Shown in pieces: positions 7,409 to 14,980 of a stretch of 33,713 nt of DNA. Numbering within the stretch: position 1 is the stretch's first letter; each line of letters opens with the position of its first letter. The DNA lies in contig CAYRUU010000006.1 of assembly GCA_964427825.1 (NCBI GenBank), positions 1 to 33,713 on the forward strand, given 5' to 3'. The position numbers and the translations under genes are program-made. The notes beneath the pieces are model-generated. The model did no database searches, was not told where the DNA came from, and saw nothing but the letters and a program-made list of their open reading frames with translations. Source of the stretch: GCA-2747515 sp964427825. Lineage in GTDB: Bacteria; Patescibacteriota; Minisyncoccia; Moranbacterales; GCA-2747515.

Positions 7409-9007
7409 ATGCCCAACACTGCCGCACTCGCGCGCCAACGCGCCCGCCTGTGGTATGCGATGGCACTTCTTGCTGTGATCGCCATCGGTGCATTTCTGCG
7501 CCTTGAAGACTTCCGCGACCGCGTGCGCTTCAACAACGACCAAGTGCGCGACACACGCATCGCGATGGACATGCTCACAACACACACCGCGCCCCTCTTG
7601 GGTCCGAAAGCCGGCGGCACGACATTTCAACTTGGCCCCGCCTTCTACTACATCCTCGCTTTTTCCGGCGCCGTCTTTGGCGCCACGCCCGAAGGCATCG
7701 CCTTCATCGTTCCGTTGCTCTCCATTGCGACACTGCCACTACTTTTTCTCTTTCTGCGACGCTGCTTCGCCTCGCATATTGCACTGCCGCTCACGCTCCT
7801 TGCCGCCACGTCGTTTTTCCTCATCAAATACAGCCGCTTCGTTTGGAACCCCAATGTGATTCCTTTTTTTCTCTTGGCGTTTCTCCTGACACTCTTGCAC
7901 ACCATGGATCTCCCAGCAAAAAAACGTACATCTCTGTGGTGGTGGATACTTCTTGGCGTCGTTGCGGGCATCGGCATGCAACTACACACCACCCTCCTCA
8001 TCATCATGCCGCTCACTATCCTTATCATGCACATCACCCGTCGTTTCCTGCACGACCGACCTCTGCCCATTGGACGACTTCTGCTCACTTTTACCCTCAT
8101 TGCCGCCCTTTTGTCCCCCATGTTTCTCTTTGACCTGCGCAACGGAGGCGCCAACAGCGCGGCGTTTTTTGCCGGATCCGCCAAAAAAACCTCCCTTGGC
8201 TCCACCGTTGACAATGTCATTCACGTGGCACAATTCTTCGGACAAGGCAGTGTCTATGTCCTCACCGGCACGGAGCCCACGCGCGACTGGACGGCACCGC
8301 GCAAACTTATCACTCATCCGTTCCAATTACTACTCGCCGGATGTGGTATCCTGCTGTGCACCGTCGGCACTATCGCTACCCTCATCGCTGTGCGTCGCAG
8401 CAACAACACCCGCCGCACACATGCCCTCACCGCTACCCTCTGCATCGTTGTTCTGCACATCCTCATCCTCCTCCCCATCGGCGACACGCTGCAAACGCGC
8501 TTTTTCCTCACACTCTTCTTTGTACCGTTTGTGTGGATTGGACTACTCACCGAACATCTCATTCTCCGTGTCCGCGGCAACGCCTCCGCACGTATCATCT
8601 ACGGTGCGCTCGCCATCGCATGCCTCACCCTCATCGCCGGCAACCTCTCCGCCTATCGCACCACCTACGCTTTTGACCCCACAACAAAAAACGCCGACTT
8701 GTACGGCGGCATTAGTCTTGGCGAACTGCATGGCATTGTTGCCATTATGGCGCAAAGCGGAATCGCAGACACCCCCATCTACCTCCTCCCGCATGCTTAT
8801 GGGCGCTCCATCCGCTTCATCGCCGACACGCGCGGCGACGTGCGCGTAGAAACCGCCGACGCAGACACTATACCGTCCGGCGCCACGGCATTTTTCCTCT
8901 CCAACAAGTCCAATGCCCGCCTCTCAGACACCCTCACCGCAGCCTTTGTGGAAAGACACCACGACACCGTGCAGCGTTGGCATGTGTTCACCCTTGAAAA
9001 ACGCTAG
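7409..9007 (+). CDS. GT-C family membrane glycosyltransferase, 532 residues
   Basis: The start is the ATG at 7409, because GGAGAG at 7399-7404 lies just upstream with a 4-base gap. An in-frame ATG at 7388 would overlap paralogue B and has no such site. The stop of paralogue B (7405-7407) is one base before this ATG, so translation is probably coupled. The protein has an N-terminal helix ending FLRLEDF, then a loop with NDQVRDTR (Asp44) and GPKAGG. About ten membrane helices and a short soluble tail follow. It is closest in layout to the partial gene at the left edge. The 3' end overlaps the convergent GT2 gene in a shared CTAG. GT-C chemistry is inferred from topology and the acidic first loop. 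Confidence 0.8.
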   Translation: MPNTAALARQRARLWYAMALLAVIAIGAFLRLEDFRDRVRFNNDQVRDTRIAMDMLTTHTAPLLGPKAGGTTFQLGPAFYYILAFSGAVFGATPEGIAFIVPLLSIATLPLLFLFLRRCFASHIALPLTLLAATSFFLIKYSRFVWNPNVIPFFLLAFLLTLLHTMDLPAKKRTSLWWWILLGVVAGIGMQLHTTLLIIMPLTILIMHITRRFLHDRPLPIGRLLLTFTLIAALLSPMFLFDLRNGGANSAAFFAGSAKKTSLGSTVDNVIHVAQFFGQGSVYVLTGTEPTRDWTAPRKLITHPFQLLLAGCGILLCTVGTIATLIAVRRSNNTRRTHALTATLCIVVLHILILLPIGDTLQTRFFLTLFFVPFVWIGLLTEHLILRVRGNASARIIYGALAIACLTLIAGNLSAYRTTYAFDPTTKNADLYGGISLGELHGIVAIMAQSGIADTPIYLLPHAYGRSIRFIADTRGDVRVETADADTIPSGATAFFLSNKSNARLSDTLTAAFVERHHDTVQRWHVFTLEKR

Positions 9008-9744
9008 CGTACATCGCGTTGCCGCTCCTGCCGATACGGCAGTCGCACATACGGTCGCGGCTGCGCAACTTCGTGCCAGTGCCGATATTGCTGCATAAGA
9101 CCCCACAAACCAAGTCCGTGCGAATGATAGACGCTAAAACGCGCATCACACACGATGGTATAGCCGCATTCCACCCAGTGACGCGCCCATGCGCGGTCCT
9201 CGCCACCGCCGGCATACGCCTCGTCAATCGGGTGACACTCCCACAGATCTCGCCGAATCAGCGCATTTGTAAATCCCAAAACACCCATACCCGCGCGACG
9301 TACATGGCGCACATACCCGCGCGCGATCTGCCAACGTCCCAACGTCGCATTGAACACTGCTTTCTCCCACACACTCGCATCCCGATGCGCCCATACATTG
9401 CCATACACACCGGCAATCTTGTCATGTGTAAAATGCGCAATGCCATCGGCAAGCCACGTCGCGGAGATCGGCACGCTGTGTCCACTGAGAATTAAAAAAT
9501 ATGTTGTTGCACGCGCCGCACGGCACCCGACATTGATGGCATACGGATACGTAAAGGATTCTGGCGCGATGTGCACAGTGCGCGCGCCATGTGCCTGTGC
9601 AATGTCCACCGTAGCATCCGTGGAGCCCGAATCCACCACAACCACCTCAAAATCGCGATCTGTCTGCTGCGCTAACGTCTTCATCACCTGCGGCAATTTC
9701 TGCGCCTCGTTTTTTGTGCGAATAATGATACTCGTGCAAACCAT
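9004..9744 (-). CDS. Family 2 glycosyltransferase, 246 residues
   Basis: The start CTSIIIRTKNEAQKL followed by FEVVVVDSGSTDATVDIA is the nucleotide-sugar binding half of a GT-A fold family 2 enzyme. LSGHSVP takes the place of the usual DXD segment, a variant known in rhamnosyltransferase-like members. AGGGEDRAWA supplies the acidic pair near the acceptor site. There is no membrane segment, so it is probably cytoplasmic or peripheral, using a nucleotide sugar on a lipid-linked acceptor. It begins 8 bases after dedA ends and should share its promoter. Its stop codon overlaps that of the convergent GT-C gene. Product sugar is unknown. Confidence 0.85.
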   Translation of the reverse strand: MVCTSIIIRTKNEAQKLPQVMKTLAQQTDRDFEVVVVDSGSTDATVDIAQAHGARTVHIAPESFTYPYAINVGCRAARATTYFLILSGHSVPISATWLADGIAHFTHDKIAGVYGNVWAHRDASVWEKAVFNATLGRWQIARGYVRHVRRAGMGVLGFTNALIRRDLWECHPIDEAYAGGGEDRAWARHWVECGYTIVCDARFSVYHSHGLGLWGLMQQYRHWHEVAQPRPYVRLPYRQERQRDVR

Positions 9745-9752
9745 AACTTTTT

Positions 9753-10349
9753 TTACTTCACCACTTCCTCAAACACCCCTTCCGTCGTGCGCTTCTTGAA
9801 TACGCTCATGATGGTGATGATAAGCAGTGCAATGCCAAGCATCACCCATCCGGCATAGGTGATGTACTGCTCAATTTGCACATACATGTATCCGAAAAAA
9901 TATCCCAACACGACAAGCGCGCTGCTCCACGCAATGCCCCCCAAAAAGGAAAACCACACAAAGCGCCACGCCGGCATCTTCACCACACCGGCCGTCACAA
10001 ATGCCGCCCAGCAAAGCCCTGTTGTTGCCTTAACCATAAAAATCGTCTTCCCACCGTGTTTTTCGAAAAATTTTTCCAAACGAAAGATGAGGAGGTGTGT
10101 CATGCCAATGTATTTACCCACCGCCGTCACAAACCGCATCCCCCACCGATAGCCAATACCATACAGCACCACATCGCCAATAATATCGCCTGCAATAGAC
10201 AACACCAGCACCACCCACACATTCAGCATACCAATAGACGCCAAAAACGCGCCAATGAGCGTCACAATTGGTCCCTCAATGATCATCAGCGGCAACAATA
10301 TCGCATAGCCGTACGTACTCACATACGTCGCAATCGCCTGTTCCGTCAT
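9753..10349 (-). CDS. DedA family membrane protein, 198 residues
   Basis: Several hydrophobic segments surround the DedA (VTT/SNARE-associated) signatures: IEGPIVTLIGAFLA near residue 24, GDIIGDVVLYGIGYRWG, then KFFEKHGGKTIFMVK and the helix-breaking stretch ATTGLCWAAFVTAGVVKM. Length is typical for the family. Some DedA proteins return undecaprenyl phosphate to the cytoplasmic face. Beside a GT2 gene and a run of GT-C genes, all of which depend on polyprenyl-phosphate carriers, that role is plausible here but is inference. The gene has its own good promoter at 10382-10410 and heads a two-gene unit with the GT2. Confidence 0.88.
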   Translation of the reverse strand: MTEQAIATYVSTYGYAILLPLMIIEGPIVTLIGAFLASIGMLNVWVVLVLSIAGDIIGDVVLYGIGYRWGMRFVTAVGKYIGMTHLLIFRLEKFFEKHGGKTIFMVKATTGLCWAAFVTAGVVKMPAWRFVWFSFLGGIAWSSALVVLGYFFGYMYVQIEQYITYAGWVMLGIALLIITIMSVFKKRTTEGVFEEVVK

Positions 10350-10381
10350 ATAGCATTCTTTTAATTATCTTCCCTAAGACA

Positions 10382-10410
10382 AGTATAGAGAATAACACAC
10401 TCTTGTGCAA
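10382..10410 (-). promoter_or_regulatory. Promoter of the dedA-GT2 unit
   Basis: On the minus strand TTGCAC (plus 10405-10410) and TATACT (plus 10382-10387) are 17 bases apart. Transcription would start near 10375, giving a leader of about 26 bases before the dedA ATG at 10349. Confidence 0.75.
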
Positions 10411-10422
10411 GAACTATACAAT

Positions 10423-10457
10423 AAAAACACCCCCACCTGCGCACAGGTAGGGGTTTT
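10423..10457. terminator. Bidirectional intrinsic terminator between the M23 pseudogene and dedA
   Basis: CCCCCACCTG at 10430-10439 pairs with CAGGTAGGGG at 10444-10453 (one mismatch) around a short GCA-containing loop. AAAAAC lies on the left and GTTTTTC on the right, so each strand has a T-run. It ends the minus-strand M23 gene before the dedA promoter. Confidence 0.85.
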
Positions 10458-10479
10458 TCTTATACATTCGTTGTTGAGG

Positions 10480-11793
10480 TTAAAAAGCATAGAAAGCAAT
10501 GCTCTCATGGTTATACCCAATACTTTGTGCATGCGTCACTTCATTCCAATCACTGGTATAGAAATGTGTCATGCGCGATGGCGAGTACAGCCGATAAATG
10601 GGCTTGGTACCGGGGAATTGCCATATATAGGCATAAAAGGCAATGCCTTCGTATGCTTTGTCACGATTTCGCTGGGGTTGATGTTGAATGGATCGTCCTC
10701 ATCAATTTTGAATGCACTGCTTGTGAAGTTTTTGGTGTTGGTGACACGATAGTCGGAATCAACGTTCACAGCTTTTGTTGCACTTTCGTTTTTTACACGT
10801 AACTGACCCACACATTCTGCCATTTGTCCATAGGTGAGTTGTACGGTGAAGCCACCTTGCCAATCATTGGCATAGCCTGCACGCGCAATACGAAAGCTGG
10901 AAATGCGGAGATCGGATTGTGGTGGTGGGTCAGTTGGGCTGCCGCCAACACCGCTAAGGTAGTCGGTAAGCGCAATAGTTGTATTACTAGAGTCGCAAAG
11001 AGCAACAGCCTCATTGATATCAACATCTCTACTTGAATAGCCGCTGCCTGTGCGTGTATACAACACATGTCCAATTGCATCGTCACAGAATGAGAATGCG
11101 CCATTATCCCCCTGCCAGCATAAAGCACCGCTGTTTGTGAGTTTGCACTGAAATGTATTGAATATACCACTTAATGGAACGGCTTCGTACTTATTGCCTC
11201 TGTTGCCAGCATCATTCTCATTCATACAATACATTTCTCGAACCGATTGATTCCCTGTGAGAAAGAAATCTTCCTTAATGAAATCACCCCCATTGGTATA
11301 TTCTCTTGCCTTCACATCCATGGCGATTGATGTACCAATGCCATTACCGTGATGAATACCGAAATGAACATGTGCTCCAGTAGATGTGCCTGTATTCCCA
11401 GAAAATCCAATGGGCTGTCCCGTTTTAACTTGCTGTCCATTAGATACAGCCATTGTTCATCAAGTGTCCTACAAGTGCAAAATATCCACTCCCGGAATCT
11501 ATCTTGATGTAATTGCCAAAACCTGCACTATATCCAGTATACGCCGTACCATCTATTGCCGCTGTAAGAATTGTGCCCTGTGGCATGGTAAAGTCTAGGT
11601 CGTAATTTGTGGATGGAGCACTTACCACATTGTAGTTTTGATCTCTGCCATGTGTAGGAGAATCATCACTATTTTGCGTACATTCAAACATTGCCCCATC
11701 AAGAAACGGCAACTGTGTTTGCACAGCTGCAAAAGTTGCTATAGGGCAACAGAAGAACAACATACTACAGAAAACAGCAGTCACTCTTTTCAT
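10480..11793 (-). pseudogene. Secreted M23 peptidase with C-terminal DUF5648-like domain, broken by two frameshifts
   Basis: The ATG at 11793 has GGAGG 8 bases upstream and begins MKRVTAVFCSMLFF, a signal peptide. In the first frame (to 11440) come a His-Gly-Arg-Asp segment, YDLDFTMPQGTILTAA and ALVGHLMN of an M23 (LytM) zinc peptidase. The rest of that domain, GQQVKTGQPIGFSGNTG and the zinc motif HVHFG, continues only in a second frame (open 11453 to 10569). A middle beta-rich region follows, with SDLRISSFRIARAGYANDW. Near 10656 the first frame takes over again and encodes YEGIAFYAY, PIYRLYSPS, THFYTSDWNEV and HESIAFYAF before a TAA at 10480-10482, a DUF5648-type module. The two shifts are opposite in phase. 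This is a decayed gene, or carries assembly errors; intact, it would cleave peptidoglycan cross-bridges. Confidence 0.82.
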
Positions 11794-11834
11794 GTGCTTT
11801 TCCTCCACATTTTGAATTGTAAAAGAACCTTCAA
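11790..11834 (-). CDS. Possible 14-residue leader peptide upstream of the M23 gene
   Basis: A TTG at 11834 lies 6 bases after AAGGAGG (plus-strand 11841-11847), the strongest Shine-Dalgarno in the window. It opens the peptide MKVLLQFKMWRKST. Its TGA (11790-11792) overlaps the ATG of the M23 gene as ATGA, the arrangement used for translational coupling. The alternative is that the strong site drives an N-terminally longer M23 protein from the GTG at 11841, but that would place extra residues before a good signal peptide and would overlap the site. No homologue is known to me, and the downstream gene is broken. Confidence 0.35.
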   Translation of the reverse strand: MKVLLQFKMWRKST

Positions 11835-11849
11835 TAAACACCTCCTTTC

Positions 11850-11877
11850 AAAAAACTTTAGGGATCTAAAGTTTTTT
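11850..11877. terminator. Hairpin with A/T flanks between the PsbP-like pseudogene and the M23 gene
   Basis: AAAAAACTTTA (11850-11860) and TAAAGTTTTTT (11867-11877) are perfect 11-base arms around GGGATC. On either strand it resembles a weak terminator. On the minus strand only 2 bases separate it from the Shine-Dalgarno at 11841-11847. There is no room for a promoter between them, so it may act as an attenuator or an intercistronic hairpin rather than a plain transcript end. Confidence 0.6.
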
Positions 11878-11890
11878 GATTGAGAGGTGG

Positions 11891-12586
11891 TTATTGTATA
11901 AACTGTAGACTATTGAGGATCGTGTCTATCGTTTCATTCTCCGGGTCTTCGCAATTACCTCCGGTGCTCACAACATTATATTTTCCCCATCCCTTTGGAG
12001 CGGGTTTAAATGTGATAGTGCGAGTGCCAGAATGAATATATGTGTCATCTTTAGAAGCAGTGGTAACTGCCGTTCTTCCGGCAACTGTGATGGTTTTATG
12101 TGGAATAATCCGCGGTATCTTGCCATTTTCATCGGGTGTATAATAATCTTTTGTAATATCAAACCAGTCCGTTGTTCGGATGCTCACGGATGAATTGCGC
12201 CGCGGATCCTCACGTTCTTTTATGATAACAACAACAAACCGTCGCGGCGTATCTATTTCTACAGTATGCATTCTCTGATTTTCTTCATCAATAATCTTGA
12301 GTATCCAGCCTTCTTGTTGCGGATACTTCACAGAAAACCCAAATTCTTCATTAGTGTATGTTTGCCACGTTGATGTGTCGGTAATAGGTGGTTTGGCAAT
12401 GTCATGTGTGGTATCCGGTGTGTCTTGTACCGTTTCCTGTGCAGGCCGTTCTTGTTATGATTGTTCCGCGGTATCGGTAGTGCGCATCGTATTGTTTACG
12501 TACCACAACACCGTCGAGACAAGCACAGTCGCCGCCATGCAAAGTCCAATGATGATCCACTGTTTTTGTGTGATACGCTTCATCAT
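11891..12586 (-). pseudogene. Membrane-anchored PsbP-like protein interrupted by an in-frame TAA
   Basis: One reading frame runs from the ATG at 12586 (or 12583) to 11891 with a single stop at 12455-12457. Before it are a basic N-terminus and one membrane helix (QWIIIGLCMAATVLVSTVLW), then TTDTAEQS. After it the same frame continues QERPAQETVQDTPDTT, a Thr/Pro/Asp-rich linker, then TYTNEEFGFSVKYP, the opening of the PsbP-like extracellular domain common in Patescibacteria lipoproteins and anchored proteins. It ends with LNSLQFIQ, the usual closing helix. A CAA to TAA change would explain the stop. Codons on both sides remain in good order, so the loss is recent, or it is a base error. The function of the family is unknown. 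Confidence 0.75.
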
Positions 12587-12727
12587 AGATCTATGTACAA
12601 TGAGATTGCAAAAAGAAAAAACTATTTGCTTTAAACTTAGCATGAAAAAGAAAGGCTGCAATAGAAAGTGCTGCAGCAGTGATGTGTCATTGGTGGTTTG
12701 TCGCTGCCGCCTGTACTACTTTTTTCT

Positions 12728-12750
12728 GATCCGATCTTGCAGATCGGATC
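12728..12750. repeat. Inverted repeat GATCCGATC / GATCGGATC
   Basis: Perfect 9-base arms surround TTGCA (12737-12741). No T-run follows on either strand, so it is not a normal terminator. Within the 311-base gap 12587-12897 there are also short palindromes at TGCTGCAGCA and ATGTGTTCACAT, and GGACC/GGTCC arms near 12768-12793. Otherwise that gap holds only the operon terminator. Confidence 0.5.
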
Positions 12751-12855
12751 ATGTGTTCACATCAATGGACCCTACTCCAACAAAAATCCGGTCCGAAACA
12801 GTGAAGCAGTACAGTATATTTCTATAGGGCAGCAGATATCATTGTGCCACAATAC

Positions 12856-12884
12856 AAAACACCGCATGTGGTGTGCGGTGTTTT
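12856..12884. terminator. Terminator of the ribosomal protein operon
   Basis: AAAACACCGCA (12856-12866) pairs with TGCGGTGTTTT (12874-12884) around TGTGGTG. On the minus strand it follows the rplO stop by 13 bases and ends in TTTTG. The plus strand also has a T-run, so it may work both ways. Confidence 0.85.
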
Positions 12885-12897
12885 TTGGTGTGTAAGA

Positions 12898-13320
12898 TTA
12901 TTTTTTGCCAAACGCTTTCTGTGCAGCTGTGGTTGTTTTCACTGTTTCCGCGTCAAGGGTGAGTTTCTTGGTGAGGGCGCCGGTTGCGACCACTTTCACG
13001 CCGTGGCGCGCTGTTTTGGTACGCACGAGACCTTTGTCAAGTAGTGTGGCAAGTGATACCGTTTCGCCGTCGCTGTAGGCACGATCAAGCTGTGCCAATG
13101 TGATCACGTTCATTTTGGGATGCGGTGATGCAAAGCCGCGGATTTTTTTCATCGTGTCCACAAGACTGGTGCGACCACCTTCAAAGAGCGGATTCACATT
13201 GCCGCCGCTGCGTGATTTTTGTCCTTTGCAGCCACGTCCACTATATGTGCCGCGCTTGCCGCCGCGTCCGATGGTTTTCTTCGCCTTGCGTACGGGCGCT
13301 GTGATTTCATGAATTTGCAT
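12898..13320 (-). CDS. rplO: Large subunit ribosomal protein uL15, 140 residues
   Basis: The glycine- and lysine-rich N-terminal extension (GRGGKRG, then GRGCKGQKSRSG at 28-39) and NPLFEGGRTSL identify uL15, which threads into 23S rRNA and helps late 50S assembly. Length is close to the bacterial norm. It lies only 5 bases after rpsE, with no room for rpmD. It is the last gene of the operon here: a terminator follows instead of secY. Confidence 0.97.
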   Translation of the reverse strand: MQIHEITAPVRKAKKTIGRGGKRGTYSGRGCKGQKSRSGGNVNPLFEGGRTSLVDTMKKIRGFASPHPKMNVITLAQLDRAYSDGETVSLATLLDKGLVRTKTARHGVKVVATGALTKKLTLDAETVKTTTAAQKAFGKK

Positions 13321-13325
13321 ATCGT

Positions 13326-14006
13326 TTACGCTTTACGAGTTGATGTGGCGCGCTTCGTCGTCGCCTTCTTCACGGGAGCTGTCTTTACAGTTTTCTTTGC
13401 TGGTGCTTTTTTCTTTGCTGCGGGTGCATCTCCCTCTTTTGTGGTAGTGGTCTTTTTTGCAGCAGCTTTCTTTGCCGTCTGCGTACGTTTTTGCGGCGCA
13501 GCGTCGTCCACTGTCGCATTTTTGCTGGTATGTTTCATCATCTTGAGCGCCTCCACCGTTGCACGTGCCACATTCAGCTTGTTGGAACAACCAAGTGACT
13601 TTGACACAACATCGCGGATCCCGACAAGGTCCATGACGGCGCGAATCGCACCACCAGCAATCACACCGCGCCCCTCTTTGTTCGGCTTGAGGATCACACG
13701 TGCACTTCCAAGCTTTGCCGTCGTCTCATAGGGGATCGTCTTGCCATCAAGTGCCACAGTAATCATGTTTTTCTTGGCATCCGCCGTCGCCTTCTGTATT
13801 GCCGCCGACACGTCGCCACCCTTTGCCACGCCCACGCCAACTTTGCCCTTGCGGTTGCCCACAACGACCGTTGCACGAAAGCGAAAACGGCGACCGCCCT
13901 TCACCACGCGCGTCACACGCGCCAGATCAAGCATCTGCGTATCAAACTCCGATTTTGGCCGGCGACCCGGCTTTCCTGATTTTTTGTGGTCTTTCTTAAA
14001 TGCCAT
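13326..14006 (-). CDS. rpsE: Small subunit ribosomal protein uS5 with a long basic tail, 226 residues
   Basis: VVKGGRRFRFRATVVVGNRKGKVGVG is split here as VVKGGRRFRF and VVVGNRKGKVGVG, both uS5 signatures. RGVIAGGAIR at 113-122 and GIRDVVSKSLG at 129-139 complete the core, which ends near residue 158. The remaining 68 residues are a low-complexity Lys/Ala/Thr tail (repeats of AKK, KKTT, PAKK). Typical uS5 is about 165 residues, so the tail is an added feature. uS5 takes part in decoding accuracy and lines the mRNA entry site. The ATG at 14006 has no Shine-Dalgarno. Confidence 0.97.
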   Translation of the reverse strand: MAFKKDHKKSGKPGRRPKSEFDTQMLDLARVTRVVKGGRRFRFRATVVVGNRKGKVGVGVAKGGDVSAAIQKATADAKKNMITVALDGKTIPYETTAKLGSARVILKPNKEGRGVIAGGAIRAVMDLVGIRDVVSKSLGCSNKLNVARATVEALKMMKHTSKNATVDDAAPQKRTQTAKKAAAKKTTTTKEGDAPAAKKKAPAKKTVKTAPVKKATTKRATSTRKA

Positions 14007-14033
14007 AGAACATTGGTTAGTAGATGCAAAAAA

Positions 14034-14384
14034 TTAAAATTGTAGCCCGCCCTTGCGCGCCGCGTCCGCCAGCGCCTTGACCTTACCGTGATATTTATAG
14101 CCGGCGCGATCAAAGACTACCACGGTAATCTGACGCTCCTGCGCTTTCTTAGCAATCAGTGCACCGAGTTTCGCTGCACCTTCCACGGTGTTGGCTGTGC
14201 CTTTGACTTCCGCCAAGTGGGCGCTCACAAGTGTAGCATGCGTCGTATCGTCAATAATTTGCGCCGACAGAGAACGCAGTGAACGGAAGACACGCAAGCG
14301 TGGCCGCGCCGGTGTACCTGTCACTGTTGCGCGTGCACGTCGTGCACGGTGGAGTCTTTTGCTGTTGCGAGTCATCATGTTCAT
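14034..14384 (-). CDS. rplR: Large subunit ribosomal protein uL18, 116 residues
   Basis: RPRLRVFRSLRSLSAQIIDD and the ending YKYHGKVKALADAARKGGLQF (here shown in parts: FDRAGYKYHGKV, ADAARKGG) are the 5S rRNA-binding uL18 signatures. The start could be the ATG at 14384, or internal ATGs at 14378 or 14375; the first is preceded by ACGT. Position between rplF and rpsE is canonical. Confidence 0.96.
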   Translation of the reverse strand: MNMMTRNSKRLHRARRARATVTGTPARPRLRVFRSLRSLSAQIIDDTTHATLVSAHLAEVKGTANTVEGAAKLGALIAKKAQERQITVVVFDRAGYKYHGKVKALADAARKGGLQF

Positions 14385-14416
14385 ACGTATATGCTAGGAT
14401 AAATAAATATGTGCTG

Positions 14417-14953
14417 TTATGCGGATGCCTTTTTGCCCTCCTTGCGACGCACCTGCTCATCGGCATACTTGAAGCCCTTGCCCTTGTAGGGTTCCATTTT
14501 TTTCAATGCGCGGACATTCGCCGCAAACTGTCCCACCTGTTGTTTATCAATACCTGTGATGGTCATGGTGTGCCCTTCAATCGCCACTGTAATCCCCTCG
14601 GGAATCTCCACAACCACGGGATGTGAAAAGCCCAGTGCCAGATCCAGCGCCTTGCCTTTCACCGCCATACGATACCCCACACCGCTCAATTCCAATGTCT
14701 TTGTAAAACCGTCCGTCACACCGACAATCATATTTTCAACTAGGCGCGCCATCGTGCCCCACATTGCCTGCGCAATCTGTGCATTATGTTTTTTTTCCAC
14801 CGTCACACCGTCCTCCGCTACTTTCACAGTCACAGCATTGTGCACCGGCACGGAAAGTGTACCCTTGGCACCTTTCACTTCCACCGTGGACGCCGTAGCA
14901 GTCACGGTAACACCGCCGGGGATTGCAATTGTCTTCTGTCCAATACGACTCAT
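14417..14953 (-). CDS. rplF: Large subunit ribosomal protein uL6, 178 residues
   Basis: It starts MSRIGQKTIAIPGGV, has the duplicated uL6 fold with VKGAKGTLSVPV, and a second half with LELSGVGYRMAVKG and GFSHPVV. The end KMEPYKGKGFKYADEQVRRKEGKK is the standard C-terminus (YKGKGFKYADE, RRKEGKK). Length is normal. uL6 binds the 23S rRNA near the factor site. There is no Shine-Dalgarno; the start context is GCGTATG. Confidence 0.97.
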   Translation of the reverse strand: MSRIGQKTIAIPGGVTVTATASTVEVKGAKGTLSVPVHNAVTVKVAEDGVTVEKKHNAQIAQAMWGTMARLVENMIVGVTDGFTKTLELSGVGYRMAVKGKALDLALGFSHPVVVEIPEGITVAIEGHTMTITGIDKQQVGQFAANVRALKKMEPYKGKGFKYADEQVRRKEGKKASA

Positions 14954-14980
14954 ACGCTTATATCTACGTTGTACTTGTAA

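Noticed and set aside
7953..8849. Plus-strand frame of 298 residues
   Set aside because: It is an off-frame shadow of the 7409-9007 membrane protein, Ser/Pro/Thr-rich with no domain.
12642..12827. Cys-rich 61-residue frame beginning MKKKGCNRKCC on the plus strand
   Set aside because: It runs through the inverted repeat at 12728-12750, has no ribosome site and only a poor promoter, and has no protein-like pattern after residue 30.
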